Assembly (NCBI GenBank): GCA_037956075.1
Contig: CP138327.1
Span: 868,001-932,000 of the forward strand
Direction: 5' to 3'
From: Catillopecten margaritatus gill symbiont
GTDB lineage: Bacteria > Pseudomonadota > Gammaproteobacteria > PS1 > Pseudothioglobaceae
DNA length: 64,000 nt
Below the pieces are notes generated by a model that was not told the DNA's origin, did no database searches, and saw only the letters and a program-made list of their open reading frames with translations. Shown here piece after piece: positions 1 to 10,013 of the stretch. Positions within the stretch are counted from its first letter, which is position 1; every line of letters begins with the position of its first letter. Position numbers and translations under genes: made by a program.

Positions 1-301
1 GGCGTATGTGAAGAAAACCAATATGGTGCTTTCTCAGCGTTTTGAAACAGCGTTGGAAGTGGAGCGAGTTTGTGAAGAATTGTTAAGTAGCAAGGGTGTT
101 TATCCAAATGTGGATTTTTATTCGGGCATTTTATATACCGAGATTTTCAAAATTCCAAGGAAATACTTCACCCCGATTTTTGCGATGGCGCGTTCCGCGG
201 GTTGGGCAGCGCATTGGCACGAGCAAGTGGCGCATAACCGAATTTTCAGACCGACACAGATTTATACAGGTGCGGATTTTAGAGATTACCCAAAAAAATA
301 A
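1..301 (+). CDS. gltA: Citrate synthase, C-terminal fragment (5' end outside window)
   Basis: The frame is open from base 2, so the gene begins before the window. The last ~99 residues carry the citrate synthase C-terminal signature: NVDFYSG, then [17 protein letters not shown], then RPTQIYTG, which form part of the substrate-binding small domain. The enzyme condenses oxaloacetate with acetyl-CoA in the cytoplasm. 2-methylcitrate synthase is a close relative, but the NVDFYSG and RP-Q-YTG segments read more like citrate synthase. The stop codon overlaps the A of the ubiE ATG, suggesting co-transcription. Confidence 0.85.
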   Translation, partial: AYVKKTNMVLSQRFETALEVERVCEELLSSKGVYPNVDFYSGILYTEIFKIPRKYFTPIFAMARSAGWAAHWHEQVAHNRIFRPTQIYTGADFRDYPKK

Positions 302-1044
302 TGATGGAAAATACAACACATTTTGGCTTCAAAGAAGTTGTTACTGAAGAAAAACAAAGTATGGTGCGAGGCGTTTTTGACTCGGTTGCCAGTAAATATG
401 ACTTGATGAATGATGTGCTGTCGTTTGGTGCACATCGTTTGTGGAAGCATTATACGATTAGTGCGTCGAATGTTAAAGCGGGTGACAAGGTATTGGACAT
501 TGCAGGGGGGACGGGGGATTTAGCTCGTGCTTTCAAGAAAAAAGTGGGTGATACGGGGCAAGTGGTACTGTCTGATATTAATGCGGCGATGTTGAGCGAG
601 GGGCGTAAAAACTTGATTGACAAAGGCGTGCCAGGGGTGGAGTTTGTGCAACTGAGTGGCGAACAAATTCCGTTTACGGATAATACTTTTGATTGTGTCT
701 CGATTGCTTTTGGTTTGCGCAATGTAACGGATAAAGACCAGTGCATTAGAGAAATGCATCGTGTTTTAAAGCCGGGTGGCTGTATGTTGATTTTGGAATT
801 TTCAAAAACGGACATTGCTTTATTGGAAAAATTCTACGATTTTTATTCTTTCAGCGTAATGCCAAAACTCGGAAAAATCATTGCCAATGACGAAGAATCT
901 TATCAATATCTCGCCGAATCCATCCGCAAACATCCTGATCAAGAAACACTCAAACAAATGTCGCTAGATGCAGGCTTCGCTTTATGCGAATATCACAATT
1001 TATCAGGCGGTATTGTCGCCCTGCACAAAGGTATTAAGCAATAA
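301..1044 (+). CDS. ubiE: UbiE, ubiquinone/menaquinone biosynthesis C-methyltransferase
   Basis: 247 residues, the usual family length. SAM-binding motif [13 protein letters not shown], is at residues 64-75, preceded by the family signature [21 protein letters not shown]. The C-terminal half has the [10 protein letters not shown] ending typical of UbiE. It methylates the ring of the demethylated quinone precursor in ubiquinone synthesis. Two in-frame ATGs (301 and 304) are possible starts. The stop overlaps the start of ubiJ (TAATG), giving the ubiE-ubiJ-ubiB order known from E. coli. Confidence 0.97.
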   Translation: MMENTTHFGFKEVVTEEKQSMVRGVFDSVASKYDLMNDVLSFGAHRLWKHYTISASNVKAGDKVLDIAGGTGDLARAFKKKVGDTGQVVLSDINAAMLSEGRKNLIDKGVPGVEFVQLSGEQIPFTDNTFDCVSIAFGLRNVTDKDQCIREMHRVLKPGGCMLILEFSKTDIALLEKFYDFYSFSVMPKLGKIIANDEESYQYLAESIRKHPDQETLKQMSLDAGFALCEYHNLSGGIVALHKGIKQ

Positions 1045-1520
1045 TGCAAGCCGTTATCTTGGAGCGTGCGTTAAATTTTTTATTGGAAACGCACCCAATC
1101 AATATTCAGCCATTAGACGGCAAAACCGTGCATTTTTCTTTGCAAGATTTTCCACTGGAGGTTAATTTTATTTGCACCAATAACCGTATTTTTGTAACCA
1201 CGGATACCAGTACAAAAGCCGATGTCGATGTCAAACTTCAAGCAAATGTTTTTTTAGCCTTATTTCAAGGAGAAGACTTAACCGAATTATTAAGACAAGA
1301 CAAAATCGTCATTCACGGTGATGTCAAAACTGCACAATTATTGGTCGATTTATTACAACAAGTGGAGATTGATTTGGAAGAATTATTGTCTAAATATACG
1401 GGCGATATTGTGGCTCACCAAGTTGGAAAACTGGCAAAAAAATTCAAATCATCAGACAATCCGCTAGCGTCAATTAAAAATGACATTACCAATCTTCTCA
1501 TCCGTCCAGAGATTAAATAA
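1044..1520 (+). CDS. ubiJ: UbiJ, SCP2-domain ubiquinone biosynthesis accessory factor
   Basis: 158 residues, somewhat shorter than E. coli UbiJ. The N-terminal ~110 residues have the alternating pattern of an SCP2 lipid-binding domain, including a ...[18 protein letters not shown] segment. The assignment rests mainly on this domain and on the position between ubiE and ubiB, with overlaps at both ends (TAATG at 1042-1046 and again at 1518-1522). In E. coli UbiJ binds hydrophobic quinone intermediates in the soluble Ubi complex. Confidence 0.9.
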   Translation: MQAVILERALNFLLETHPINIQPLDGKTVHFSLQDFPLEVNFICTNNRIFVTTDTSTKADVDVKLQANVFLALFQGEDLTELLRQDKIVIHGDVKTAQLLVDLLQQVEIDLEELLSKYTGDIVAHQVGKLAKKFKSSDNPLASIKNDITNLLIRPEIK

Positions 1521-3112
1521 TGCGTAACTCCCTCAGAGCCTTTAAAATTTTTCGTGTTTTAACGCATTATCGCATCGATGCATTGATGTTTTCAGCATCT
1601 TTTCTAAAGAAATTTAAGCCTTTACTTTATCTTAATCCGTGGCATTATATCCCTAGAATAAACCGTAGTAGAGGTGAACGCATCCGCTTGGCACTGGAAG
1701 AATTAGGGCCAATTTTTATTAAATTTGGACAAACTTTATCAACCCGTCGTGATTTATTGCCAGATGATATTGGCGATGAATTGGCAAAATTGCAGGACGC
1801 TTGCCCACCATTTGACAGCACCGAAGCCAAGACGATGATTGAGCACTCACTCGGTGATAGCGTTGAAAAATTGTTCAAACAATTTGACAGTGCACCACTT
1901 GCCAGTGCATCAATTGCACAGGTGCATACTGCCATCACTCATGAGGGCGATGAAGTGGTGGTTAAGGTGGTGCGACCAGGTATTGAGGCAATTATTAAGC
2001 GTGATATTGCTTTAATGTACGCATTTGCGAAGTTTGTAAATCGCTATGCCATCAGTCAAAAAATTCGCCCGCTTGAAATTGTGGAAGAGTTTGAAAGCAT
2101 TATTTTGCTTGAACTGAATATGCTGATTGAAGCAAAAAATGCGAAAAAATTGCGTAACAACTTTAAAGATTCGGACTTGCTGTATGTGCCTAAGGTGCAT
2201 TGGGATTTATGCACCAAAGAAGTACTGACCAGTGAACGCATTTACGGCACGCCTGTGGGTGATATTGAAAAACTTAAAGCGGATGGCGTTGATTTAAAAA
2301 AATTGGCAGAAGATGGCGTTATTATTTTCTTCACTCAAGCATTCAAACACAATTTTTTCCACGCCGATATGCATCCAGGCAATATTTTTGTCGGCCCAAA
2401 TGACAACTATATCGGCGTTGATTTTGGTATTATGGGCGTGTTGGACGAGTCAGACAAAGATTTTCTAATCGATATGTTATTGGCATTTTTCAATCAAGAT
2501 TATCACGGCGTGGCACGGGCTTATGTCGATGCAGGTTGGACGGGGGATATAGATGTAAAGGCGTTTGAAAAAGCGATTGGCAGAATTTGTGAGCCAATGT
2601 TTGGCAAATCCTTGGATGACATATCTTTTGGACAAGTGTTAATGGACTTAACAGCCGAAGCAAAAAACTTCGACATCACCGTGCAGCCACAATTATTATT
2701 ATTAGACAAAACCTTGTTAAATATTGAGGGGTTAGGTAGGCAACTTTACCCACAATTAGATTTATGGGCAACCGCCAAACCTTTTTTAGAAGACTTAGTG
2801 AAAGAGAAATACAGTATGAAAAAAACCTTTGAAAAACTGCAAGAAAAAGCACCAGAATTATTAAAAGAAATCCCTGAATTGCCAGGCTTGATGTCGAATG
2901 CACTGAAACAAATGAACAATATTGGCAAACTGCAAAATCAGCAAACTAAAGCCATTGTTGAGCAGTTAAAAGACAATGCTAACAAACAAACTACCGCCCT
3001 ATTTTCCGGTTCCCTACTCATCCTCTCAGGCATTTTAGTTACCAATAACCTATACATTGCTGGTACCATTAGTGCCATTGGTGCTTTGGTTTTTTGGATT
3101 AAGTCTAAATAA
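1520..3112 (+). CDS. ubiB: UbiB, atypical kinase-like ubiquinone biosynthesis protein
   Basis: 530 residues. It has the UbiB/ADCK signature KFGQ (residues 68-71) within [16 protein letters not shown], the HADMHPGN catalytic-loop equivalent near residue 285 and the following VDFGIMG segment. Two hydrophobic segments at about 491-530 form the usual C-terminal membrane anchor. UbiB is an ATPase needed for ubiquinone synthesis. It is the last gene of the ubiE-ubiJ-ubiB run and is followed by hairpins in the rplY leader. Confidence 0.97.
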   Translation: MRNSLRAFKIFRVLTHYRIDALMFSASFLKKFKPLLYLNPWHYIPRINRSRGERIRLALEELGPIFIKFGQTLSTRRDLLPDDIGDELAKLQDACPPFDSTEAKTMIEHSLGDSVEKLFKQFDSAPLASASIAQVHTAITHEGDEVVVKVVRPGIEAIIKRDIALMYAFAKFVNRYAISQKIRPLEIVEEFESIILLELNMLIEAKNAKKLRNNFKDSDLLYVPKVHWDLCTKEVLTSERIYGTPVGDIEKLKADGVDLKKLAEDGVIIFFTQAFKHNFFHADMHPGNIFVGPNDNYIGVDFGIMGVLDESDKDFLIDMLLAFFNQDYHGVARAYVDAGWTGDIDVKAFEKAIGRICEPMFGKSLDDISFGQVLMDLTAEAKNFDITVQPQLLLLDKTLLNIEGLGRQLYPQLDLWATAKPFLEDLVKEKYSMKKTFEKLQEKAPELLKEIPELPGLMSNALKQMNNIGKLQNQQTKAIVEQLKDNANKQTTALFSGSLLILSGILVTNNLYIAGTISAIGALVFWIKSK

Positions 3113-3143
3113 AATGATAACTTTAGGGTAAAATGTCTCCACT

Positions 3144-3204
3144 TGATATGTTTGGTCGCAAAACATATCATTATGATAACACCCATTTTAAGGGTGTGTT
3201 TTTT
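3144..3204 (+). promoter_or_regulatory. Two stacked hairpins in the rplY leader (terminator/attenuator candidate)
   Basis: A perfect 10-bp inverted repeat, TGATATGTTT (3144-3153) with AAACATATCA (3161-3170), is followed by ACACCC (3179-3184) and GGGTGT (3192-3197) and then a T-rich run. The second hairpin looks like a Rho-independent terminator, either ending the ubi operon or attenuating rplY. Autogenous control of L25 through its mRNA leader is known in E. coli relatives; whether these hairpins serve that role is inference. Confidence 0.55.
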
Positions 3205-3244
3205 ATTATTCCTAATCAGATTATTGGGAACCAAGGAGAAAAAA

Positions 3245-3919
3245 ATGAGTATTACAATTAACGCTACAACACGCAAAGATCAGGGGAAAGGTGCGAGCCG
3301 CCGCCTGCGTCATAACGAAGAATTACCCGCTATCGTTTACGGTACAGGTAAAAACCCAACAATGGTTACTTTAAACCTCCATGAGATGAGCAATCTTTTA
3401 GAAAATGAAGAAACTTATACCTCTGTATTGGATTTAGCCATTGACAAAAAAGTTGAGCCGGTCATTATTAAAGACCTGCAAAGACATCCTGCAAAAAACC
3501 TTGTTACCCATGTGGATTTCTTGCGTGTTGACATGAACAAAGAAATTGTTACTAATATTCCATTACACTTCACAGGTGTAGATGACAACGCTGCAATTCG
3601 CCTTGGTGCAATTCTCAATCAATTCATTACTGCAATTGAAATTTCTTGTTTACCAGCTAACTTACCAAATTCTATCGAAGTTGATATTAGCAACTTAGAA
3701 ATAGGTGAGCATATCAGCTTAACAGGTATTACAATACCAAAAGGCATTACCATTACTGCACTAACACACGGCGATATTGAGGCACACGACCAAAATGTCG
3801 TTGCCGTTCAAGAGCCGAAGTTAATGGCTGAAGAAGTTGAAGTTGAAGAAACTGAAAGCGAAGAAGGTACCGAAGGTGAAGATACAACTGATGCAGACAA
3901 GGGCGACGCAGACTCTTAA
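3245..3919 (+). CDS. rplY: 50S ribosomal protein L25, long (CTC/TL5) form
   Basis: 224 residues: an N-terminal L25 domain (...ASRRLRHNEELPAIVYG) plus the C-terminal CTC domain with VHVDFLRVD-like and HFTGVD-like segments, ending in an acidic E/D/G-rich tail. It binds 5S rRNA in the large subunit. The start at 3245 is chosen because AAGGAG (3233-3238) lies six bases upstream; a longer frame from 3143 would translate the leader hairpins into a non-homologous hydrophobic stretch. pth follows after 8 bases, the usual rplY-pth pairing. Confidence 0.95.
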   Translation: MSITINATTRKDQGKGASRRLRHNEELPAIVYGTGKNPTMVTLNLHEMSNLLENEETYTSVLDLAIDKKVEPVIIKDLQRHPAKNLVTHVDFLRVDMNKEIVTNIPLHFTGVDDNAAIRLGAILNQFITAIEISCLPANLPNSIEVDISNLEIGEHISLTGITIPKGITITALTHGDIEAHDQNVVAVQEPKLMAEEVEVEETESEEGTEGEDTTDADKGDADS

Positions 3920-3927
3920 TTTGACTG

Positions 3928-4500
3928 ATGGCAATTAAACTGATTGTTGGCTTGGGTAATCCAGGCAAGGATTATCAGTCACATCGTCACAATGTTGGTT
4001 TTTGGTTTTGTGATGCGTTAGCGCATTTATACACAGGGGCTTTTAAGAAAGAATCCAAATTTTTTGGCGAAGTAGCACAAGTTAACATTGCTGGAAAAAC
4101 GGTTCGACTGTTAAAACCAACCACTTATATGAATGCATCAGGGCAGTCTATTCAGAGTCTTGCTAAGTTCTACCAACTTAACGCCGATGAGATTTTGGTC
4201 GTGCATGACGAACTGGACTTAGACCCTGGCACTGCTAGGCTTAAATTGAGTGGTGGTCATGGTGGACACAATGGGCTTCGTGATACGATCAAGGCATTGG
4301 AGAGCAAGGATTTTTACCGACTCAGACTTGGCATTGGGCACCCAGGCGATAAATCACAAGTAGCTGATTTTGTCCTGCATTCACCGAGCAAAGTACAACT
4401 TGAGCCGATTCAAAATGCAATGACCGACGCATTGCAAGTGATTGAGAAAATTGTACAAGGCGAAACTGAATCTGCGATGCAAACACTACATACGAAATAA
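3928..4500 (+). CDS. pth: Peptidyl-tRNA hydrolase
   Basis: 190 residues, standard length. It begins with IVGLGNPG and has the catalytic pair N11 and H21 (in [10 protein letters not shown]), then KPTTYMN and [11 protein letters not shown], which carries the catalytic aspartate, and [11 protein letters not shown]. It releases tRNA from prematurely dropped peptidyl-tRNA. It lies between rplY and ychF, a conserved gammaproteobacterial order. Confidence 0.97.
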   Translation: MAIKLIVGLGNPGKDYQSHRHNVGFWFCDALAHLYTGAFKKESKFFGEVAQVNIAGKTVRLLKPTTYMNASGQSIQSLAKFYQLNADEILVVHDELDLDPGTARLKLSGGHGGHNGLRDTIKALESKDFYRLRLGIGHPGDKSQVADFVLHSPSKVQLEPIQNAMTDALQVIEKIVQGETESAMQTLHTK

Positions 4501-4510
4501 GGAAAATATT

Positions 4511-5602
4511 ATGGGATTTAAATGTGGAATTGTTGGATTACCAAATGTCGGTAAATCAACGCTATTTAATGCACTCACCCAAGCAGGTATTGAGTCGGCA
4601 AACTACCCATTTTGCACAATTGAGCCAAATGTCGGTATCGTGCCGATGAACGATAAACGCTTGGAACAATTGGCAGAAATTGTCAATCCTGAAAAAATTC
4701 TACCAACAACAATGGAGTTTGTCGATATCGCAGGCTTGGTGGAAGGTGCGTCAAAAGGCGAAGGATTGGGGAATCAGTTTTTAACCAATATTCGTGAAAC
4801 CGATGCAATTGTGCATGTGGTTCGTGCCTTTGATAATGACGATATTATCCATGTTGCAGGCAAAATTTCCCCATTGGATGATATTGAAATTATCAATACA
4901 GAATTGGTATTAGCAGACTTAACCGCAGTTGAAAAACTGTATCAAAAAGCGATTAAAAATACCAAATCTGGACAAAAAGATGGTATTCCACTTAAAGAAC
5001 TTTTAGAAAAAATCCTACCCGTGCTTGAAAATGGCGACAGCGTTCGTTCTTTGGATTTCGACGAAGAAGAAGAAAAGCTACTAAAAGGCTTTCAGTTATT
5101 AACAATTAAACCCGTGCTTTATATGGCAAATGTCAGCGAAGAAGGGTTGAGTGGCAACACCTATGTGGATGACATTAAAAAATTCGCAGATGCCGAAGGC
5201 GCAGAAGTAGTGGCAATTTGTGCCGATGTTGAGGCAGAAATTGCAGAATTAGATGCCGAAGAAAAGCAAGAGTTTTTGTCTGAAATGGGACAAGATGAAT
5301 CAGGTTTAGACCGTTTGATTAAAGCAGGGTATAAATTACTCGGTTTACAAACTTACTTTACCGCAGGCGTGCAAGAAGTGCGTGCATGGACGATTAGCAT
5401 TGGCGACAGCGCCCCGCAAGCAGCAGGAAAAATTCACGGCGACTTTGAAAAAGGCTTTATTCGTGCAGAGACAGTGGCTTTTGACGATTTTATTGCATGC
5501 AAAGGTGAAAAAGGCGCAAAGGAATCGGGTAAATTGCGTTCAGAGGGCAAGGAGTACATTGTGCAAGATGGCGATGTGGTTCATTTCTTGTTTAATGTAT
5601 AA
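4511..5602 (+). CDS. ychF: YchF/OLA1-type redox-responsive ATPase
   Basis: 363 residues. The P-loop GLPNVGKST lies at the N-terminus, the switch region has [19 protein letters not shown], the purine-binding motif is the non-GTPase NVSE (in [11 protein letters not shown]), and the protein ends in a TGS domain with the [18 protein letters not shown] segment. YchF binds ATP rather than GTP and interacts with ribosomes. The start at 4511 follows AAGGAAA and matches the family N-terminus; an upstream in-frame ATG at 4442 lies inside pth. Confidence 0.96.
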   Translation: MGFKCGIVGLPNVGKSTLFNALTQAGIESANYPFCTIEPNVGIVPMNDKRLEQLAEIVNPEKILPTTMEFVDIAGLVEGASKGEGLGNQFLTNIRETDAIVHVVRAFDNDDIIHVAGKISPLDDIEIINTELVLADLTAVEKLYQKAIKNTKSGQKDGIPLKELLEKILPVLENGDSVRSLDFDEEEEKLLKGFQLLTIKPVLYMANVSEEGLSGNTYVDDIKKFADAEGAEVVAICADVEAEIAELDAEEKQEFLSEMGQDESGLDRLIKAGYKLLGLQTYFTAGVQEVRAWTISIGDSAPQAAGKIHGDFEKGFIRAETVAFDDFIACKGEKGAKESGKLRSEGKEYIVQDGDVVHFLFNV

Positions 5603-5611
5603 TTTGCCGTA

Positions 5612-7153
5612 ATGCAAACTAAAAAACAAACCAAAGTATTAATCATTTTAGACGGCTGGGGACACTCAGAAGTCGTAGAAAATAACGCCATTGCCCAAGC
5701 AAATACACCTGTGTGGGATAGATTTAACGAGCAATTCGCCAATACTTTAATCAGTACCAGTGGTGCAAAAGTAGGTTTGCCAGGTGAGCAAATGGGCAAC
5801 TCGGAAGTTGGACACCTTAATTTGGGTGCTGGGCGTGTGGTTAAGCAAGATTTCACCCGTATTAGCAATGATATTGAAAATGGCGATTTTTTCAGCAACC
5901 CGATTTTAAAAAATTCCTTAGAATACGCCAACGATAACAATAAAGCTGTGCATATTATGGGCTTATTATCTGATGGTGGCGTGCATTCGCATGAAGAACA
6001 AATCCATGCAATGCTGGAAATGACCAAAAAATATGCATGTAAAGAAGTGTATTTACACATTTCTGCTGATGGCAGGGATTGTGCCCAGAAAAGTGCCAAG
6101 CAATATATTCAAAAATTAGAAAACAAAATTACCAAATTAGGCGTGGGAGAAATTGCCAGTGTCATTGGCCGATATTTTTCTTTAGACAGAGACAATCGTT
6201 GGGCACGCGTGCGTTGTGCGTATGAATTAATCGCCAAAGGCAAGGGTAAGTATTTAGCACAAACTGCCAGTGAAGCGATTGATATGGCTTATGCACGAGG
6301 TGAAACCGATGAATTTATTGAATCAACAGTTATTAAGGCGCCAGTAAAAATTACAAAAGGCGATGTTATCATCTTTATGAACTACCGTGCTGACCGCGCC
6401 CGTCATATTACCCAAGCGTTGACGGATGAAAATTTCCAAGGTTTCTCTCGTGGCACTTTTATTCCAACGCAATTCGTATGTCTGACGGAATACAAAAAAG
6501 AGTTTAATTTACCTGTGGCATACCCAAGTACAAAACTTAATAATGTTTTAGGTAAATACTTGTCTAATCTAGGTATGACACAGCTAAGAATTGCCGAAAC
6601 GGAAAAATATGCCCATGTAACTTTCTTTTTAAATGGGGGCATTGAACAGCCATTTTACGGCGAAGACCGTGTACTAATTCCATCGCCAGATGTGGCAACT
6701 TATGATTTGAAGCCAGAAATGAGTGCATTTGAATTAACCGATGAATTAGCTGAAAATATTGAAAGTCAAAAATACGATTTAATCATTTGTAACTTTGCCA
6801 ACACCGACATGGTCGGACACTCAGGGAAATTAGGTGCAGCCATTAAAGCTGTCGAAGCCGTAGATAACTGTCTAGGCGTTGTTTATCAGTCATTAAAATC
6901 TATCGATGGAGAAATGTTAATTACTGCAGATCATGGTAATGCCGAGCAAATGATTAACCCAAAAACGGGGGAAGTGCATACTGCACATACCAATAATTTA
7001 GTGCCCTTATTATTTGTTAGTGAGCGTACTGTGGAAATTGCCGAGCCTGGCGAAGGTGCGTTATCTGACATTGCCCCAACTCTGTTATTAATGATGGATG
7101 TTGAACAGCCTGAAGAAATGACTGGAACCCCTTTAATCACTTTTACAAAATAG
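5612..7153 (+). CDS. gpmI: 2,3-bisphosphoglycerate-independent phosphoglycerate mutase
   Basis: 513 residues, the full family length. The alkaline-phosphatase-fold metal ligands are visible: D14 in ILDGWG, the phosphorylated serine S64 in EQMGNSEVGHLNLGAGR, and TADHGNAEQM near the C-terminus. It interconverts 3- and 2-phosphoglycerate without the bisphosphate cofactor and needs divalent metal. It is followed by rpe after 9 bases with a GGAGAAAAAA ribosome site, so the two sugar-phosphate enzymes are probably co-transcribed. Confidence 0.97.
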   Translation: MQTKKQTKVLIILDGWGHSEVVENNAIAQANTPVWDRFNEQFANTLISTSGAKVGLPGEQMGNSEVGHLNLGAGRVVKQDFTRISNDIENGDFFSNPILKNSLEYANDNNKAVHIMGLLSDGGVHSHEEQIHAMLEMTKKYACKEVYLHISADGRDCAQKSAKQYIQKLENKITKLGVGEIASVIGRYFSLDRDNRWARVRCAYELIAKGKGKYLAQTASEAIDMAYARGETDEFIESTVIKAPVKITKGDVIIFMNYRADRARHITQALTDENFQGFSRGTFIPTQFVCLTEYKKEFNLPVAYPSTKLNNVLGKYLSNLGMTQLRIAETEKYAHVTFFLNGGIEQPFYGEDRVLIPSPDVATYDLKPEMSAFELTDELAENIESQKYDLIICNFANTDMVGHSGKLGAAIKAVEAVDNCLGVVYQSLKSIDGEMLITADHGNAEQMINPKTGEVHTAHTNNLVPLLFVSERTVEIAEPGEGALSDIAPTLLLMMDVEQPEEMTGTPLITFTK

Positions 7154-7162
7154 GAGAAAAAA

Positions 7163-7837
7163 ATGAAACAATCTAACTTTATTGCCCCCTCAATTCTTGC
7201 AGCAGACTTTGCTAAACTTGGTGAAGAAGTCGATAATGTCTTACGCGACGGTGCTGACATCGTGCATTTCGATGTGATGGATAACCATTATGTCCCAAAT
7301 TTAACTATTGGTCCATTGGTTTGTGAAGCCCTTAGAAACCACGGTGTAACTGCACCGATTGATGTGCATTTAATGGTTAAGCCCGTTGATAGAATCATCC
7401 CTGATTTCGTTGCTGCTGGCGCCTCTTACATTACTTTTCACCCAGAAGCGTCTGAGCATATCGACAGAACTCTTGGTATGATTAAAGAAAGTGGTTGTAA
7501 AGCAGGCTTGGTGTTCAATCCAGCAACACCGCTTCATGTGTTAGAAAATGTGATGGACAAGTTAGATATGATTTTATTGATGTCAGTTAACCCTGGTTTC
7601 GGCGGTCAATCTTTCATTCCTCATACTTTGGAAAAATGTCGTCAAGTGCGCAAATTGATTGATGCAAGTGGCAAAGACATTCGTTTAGAAATTGACGGCG
7701 GTGTAAAAGTTGACAATATTCGTGAAGTCGCAGAAGCGGGTGCAGATACTTTCGTAGCAGGTTCTGCCATCTTTAGTACCGACGATTATAAGGCGACCAT
7801 CGATGCAATGCGTGCGGAGTTAGCCTTAGCAAAGTAA
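7163..7837 (+). CDS. rpe: Ribulose-phosphate 3-epimerase
   Basis: 224 residues with the full TIM-barrel signature: [55 protein letters not shown] and [10 protein letters not shown]. The metal-binding H, D, H and D residues sit in these motifs. It interconverts ribulose-5-phosphate and xylulose-5-phosphate in the pentose-phosphate pathway, and also in the Calvin cycle if the organism fixes CO2 (inference). The gene ends just before a strong promoter-like element. Confidence 0.97.
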   Translation: MKQSNFIAPSILAADFAKLGEEVDNVLRDGADIVHFDVMDNHYVPNLTIGPLVCEALRNHGVTAPIDVHLMVKPVDRIIPDFVAAGASYITFHPEASEHIDRTLGMIKESGCKAGLVFNPATPLHVLENVMDKLDMILLMSVNPGFGGQSFIPHTLEKCRQVRKLIDASGKDIRLEIDGGVKVDNIREVAEAGADTFVAGSAIFSTDDYKATIDAMRAELALAK

Positions 7838-7851
7838 GCCGTTATCCCCAC

Positions 7852-7880
7852 TTGCTGTTTAGGCGGTAAGTGGGTATAAT
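7852..7880 (+). promoter_or_regulatory. Sigma70-type promoter between rpe and rpsB
   Basis: TTGCTG at 7852-7857 and a perfect TATAAT at 7875-7880 are separated by exactly 17 bases, predicting a start near 7887. It reads toward rpsB, but a terminator-like hairpin lies 40 bases downstream of that start. Confidence 0.65.
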
Positions 7881-7926
7881 TACGCCTTTGTGATTTTTAC
7901 TGTTCTCAGAAAAAAATCAACCCTTG

Positions 7927-7961
7927 AATTGAGTGCCCATTAAAAGCACTCAATTTTTTTT
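7927..7961 (+). terminator. Rho-independent terminator or attenuator upstream of rpsB
   Basis: AATTGAGTGC (7927-7936) pairs perfectly with GCACTCAATT (7946-7955), and the 3' arm runs into a tract of T's up to 7961. It would end rpe transcripts, or cut off most transcripts from the promoter at 7852-7880 after about 75 nt. Confidence 0.8.
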
Positions 7962-8077
7962 AATGTATCACACAGTCTGACATATTGGTCAGGGTGCCTT
8001 TTGAGAAAGAAAGGTTGGCCGATAGAGACTGTGGAAGGAAGAGAAATGATTCTCTTCGTAACCCCTGGAGAAATAAT
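7962..8077 (+). promoter_or_regulatory. Structured 5' leader of rpsB
   Basis: The 116 bases before rpsB contain the hairpin CTGAC-ATATTG-GTCAG (7977-7992) and GAAGAGAA-ATGA-TTCTCTTC (8038-8057), which ends 8 bases before the CTGGAG ribosome site (8065-8070). Gammaproteobacterial rpsB mRNAs have a conserved leader through which S2 represses its own operon (known). I could not match individual conserved positions, so the assignment is by location and structure. Confidence 0.55.
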
Positions 8078-9031
8078 ATGGCAACGACCATGAAAAAAAT
8101 GTTAGAAGCAGGTGTTCATTTTGGACACCGTAGCAGATTTTGGCACCCAAAAATGGAGCGCTACATCTATGGCACTCGCAACGGTGTTCATATCATCAAC
8201 CTAGAAAAATCCTTACCAATGTTTAACGATGTGCTTAATTTTGCATCAAAAACAGCGGCACAAGGCGGTTCAATCTTATTCGTTGGTACTAAGCGTGCAG
8301 CAAGCGACATCATGAAAGAAGAGGCAATCCGTTGCGGTATGCCTTATGTTAATCACCGTTGGTTAGGTGGCATGATGACGAATTACAAGACAATTAAAGC
8401 ATCCATCAAGCGTCTAAAAGATTTAGAGTTTTTAGCAGAAGAAAACTTTGTTCAATTTGGCAAAAAAGAAGCGCTAATGATGACGCGTGAAATGGAAAAA
8501 TTAGAGCGAAGCTTGGGTGGTATTAAAGACTTAGGCGGTATCCCTGATGTTGTTTTTGTTATCGATATTGGTCACGAAAAAAATGCCATTAAAGAAGCGC
8601 AAAAATTAAACTTACCTGTTGTTGGTATTGTGGATAGTAATCACAATCCAGAAGGTATCGACTATGTCGTCCCAGGTAATGACGACTCAATCCGAGCAAT
8701 CGGCTTTTATGCAAGAGAAATAGCAAATGCAGTTTTAGAAGCAAAAGCATCAATGCCAACACAAAAGACAGAGAAAAAAGCAATAAAGAAAGTTGTCAAA
8801 GTTGCCGACTCTAAAGTAGCGCCTACCAAGGAAGCTAAAGTAGCACCAGTTGAAAAACCAGCTGCTGAAAAAGCGCCTGTTAAAGAAGCAACAGCTAAAA
8901 CTGACAAGTTAAGCAAAACAGCGCTCAATGCAATGAAAAAAGCAGAGTTATCTGATTATGCAGACAAAGCAGGTATAAAAGTTGCAGCAAGCGATACGAA
9001 AGCGGCAATGATTGAAAAAATTCTTGCATAA
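8078..9031 (+). CDS. rpsB: 30S ribosomal protein S2 with a long C-terminal extension
   Basis: 317 residues against about 240 for ordinary S2. Residues 1-~228 are canonical: [54 protein letters not shown] and the [17 protein letters not shown] segment. The last ~90 residues are a Lys/Ala/Pro-rich linker followed by a compact ~40-residue domain ([20 protein letters not shown]) that resembles SAP/Rho-N-type helical nucleic-acid-binding modules. The start at 8078 follows CTGGAG; an upstream in-frame GTG at 7985 would translate the leader. tsf follows 24 bases later. Confidence 0.96.
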   Translation: MATTMKKMLEAGVHFGHRSRFWHPKMERYIYGTRNGVHIINLEKSLPMFNDVLNFASKTAAQGGSILFVGTKRAASDIMKEEAIRCGMPYVNHRWLGGMMTNYKTIKASIKRLKDLEFLAEENFVQFGKKEALMMTREMEKLERSLGGIKDLGGIPDVVFVIDIGHEKNAIKEAQKLNLPVVGIVDSNHNPEGIDYVVPGNDDSIRAIGFYAREIANAVLEAKASMPTQKTEKKAIKKVVKVADSKVAPTKEAKVAPVEKPAAEKAPVKEATAKTDKLSKTALNAMKKAELSDYADKAGIKVAASDTKAAMIEKILA

Positions 9032-9055
9032 AGACAATTAAACTAGGAGATTATT

Positions 9056-9937
9056 ATGGCTATTACAGCATCAATGGTTAAAGAATTAAGAGAAAGAACC
9101 GCAGCCGGCATGATGGACTGCAAAAAGGCATTGGCTGAAACCAATGGCGATATGGAAGCAGCAATTGACTTGATGCGCACTTCGGGTGCAGTAAAAGCAG
9201 CGAAGAAATCGGGTCGCATCGCAGCAGAAGGCTTGGTAAAAGTAAATACTTCTGAGGATGGTAAAATAGCAACAATTTTAGAAGTGAACTCTGAAACAGA
9301 CTTCGTGACTAAAGGCGATGCTTTCATCGGTTTTGTTGACGCTTTAGGCGCATTAGCCCTTAAAACCACCCCTGCCGACATCGACGCATTCCTTGCAGAA
9401 TCAATGGAAAACGGCGATTCATTAGAAAAAGCACGCGAAGATATTGTTACCAGCACAGGTGAAAATGTCAGCATCCGCCGTGTCCAAACTGTAACAACAG
9501 ACAACGGCGTTATCGGCGTGTATAAACACGGCGAGCGAATTGCAGTATTAACCTTATTAGAAGGGGGCGATGAAGCCTTAGCAAAAGACATCGCTATGCA
9601 CATCGCTGCCTCTAAGCCAGAATGTATTTCTGAATCAGACCTCTCTGCCGACCTCATCGAAAGAGAAAAAGCAATTTTCGTTGAGCAAGCCAGAGAATCG
9701 GGTAAGCCGGAAGAAATCATCGAAAAAATGATTGTCGGTCGTATGAAAAAATTCGTCAACGAAGTAACTCTTGAAGGTCAAGCATTCGTTAAGGACCCAG
9801 ATACAACCGTAGCTGCACTCCTTAAATCAAATAATGCAACCATCAAGTCATTCATTCGTTTTGAAGTCGGTGAAGGCATTGAAAAGAAAGAAGAAAACTT
9901 TGCTGATGAAGTTATGGCACAGGTTAAAGGCGAGTAA
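9056..9937 (+). CDS. tsf: Elongation factor Ts
   Basis: 293 residues. The N-terminal UBA-like module TASMVKELRERTAAGMMDCKKAL is followed by the EF-Tu contact segment around ETDFVTK and a dimerisation core. It exchanges GDP on EF-Tu. It is preceded by an AGGAGA site and sits in the standard rpsB-tsf operon. Transcription ends in the strong hairpin at 9951-10010. Confidence 0.97.
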   Translation: MAITASMVKELRERTAAGMMDCKKALAETNGDMEAAIDLMRTSGAVKAAKKSGRIAAEGLVKVNTSEDGKIATILEVNSETDFVTKGDAFIGFVDALGALALKTTPADIDAFLAESMENGDSLEKAREDIVTSTGENVSIRRVQTVTTDNGVIGVYKHGERIAVLTLLEGGDEALAKDIAMHIAASKPECISESDLSADLIEREKAIFVEQARESGKPEEIIEKMIVGRMKKFVNEVTLEGQAFVKDPDTTVAALLKSNNATIKSFIRFEVGEGIEKKEENFADEVMAQVKGE

Positions 9938-9950
9938 TTTTTTACAGCGT

Positions 9951-10010
9951 CTTTTCAACAGGTAATAAAAAAGGCACTTAAAGGTGCCTTTTTTATTACC
10001 TGTTGAAAAG
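9951..10010. terminator. Bidirectional terminator between tsf and gltB, 27-bp perfect arms
   Basis: Arms 9951-9977 and 9984-10010 are exact reverse complements, with a 6-base loop (TTAAAG). The core GGCAC/GTGCC is flanked by A and T tracts on both sides, so it can end both the + (tsf) and - (gltB) transcripts. It ends three bases before the gltB stop codon. Confidence 0.9.
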
Positions 10011-10013
10011 TGA

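Noticed and set aside
3143-3244. Longer L25 starting at 3143
   Set aside because: The extra residues translate the two leader hairpins, and the AAGGAG site clearly serves 3245.
7985-8077. Longer S2 starting at 7985
   Set aside because: GTG start without a ribosome site; the extension covers the structured leader and does not resemble S2.
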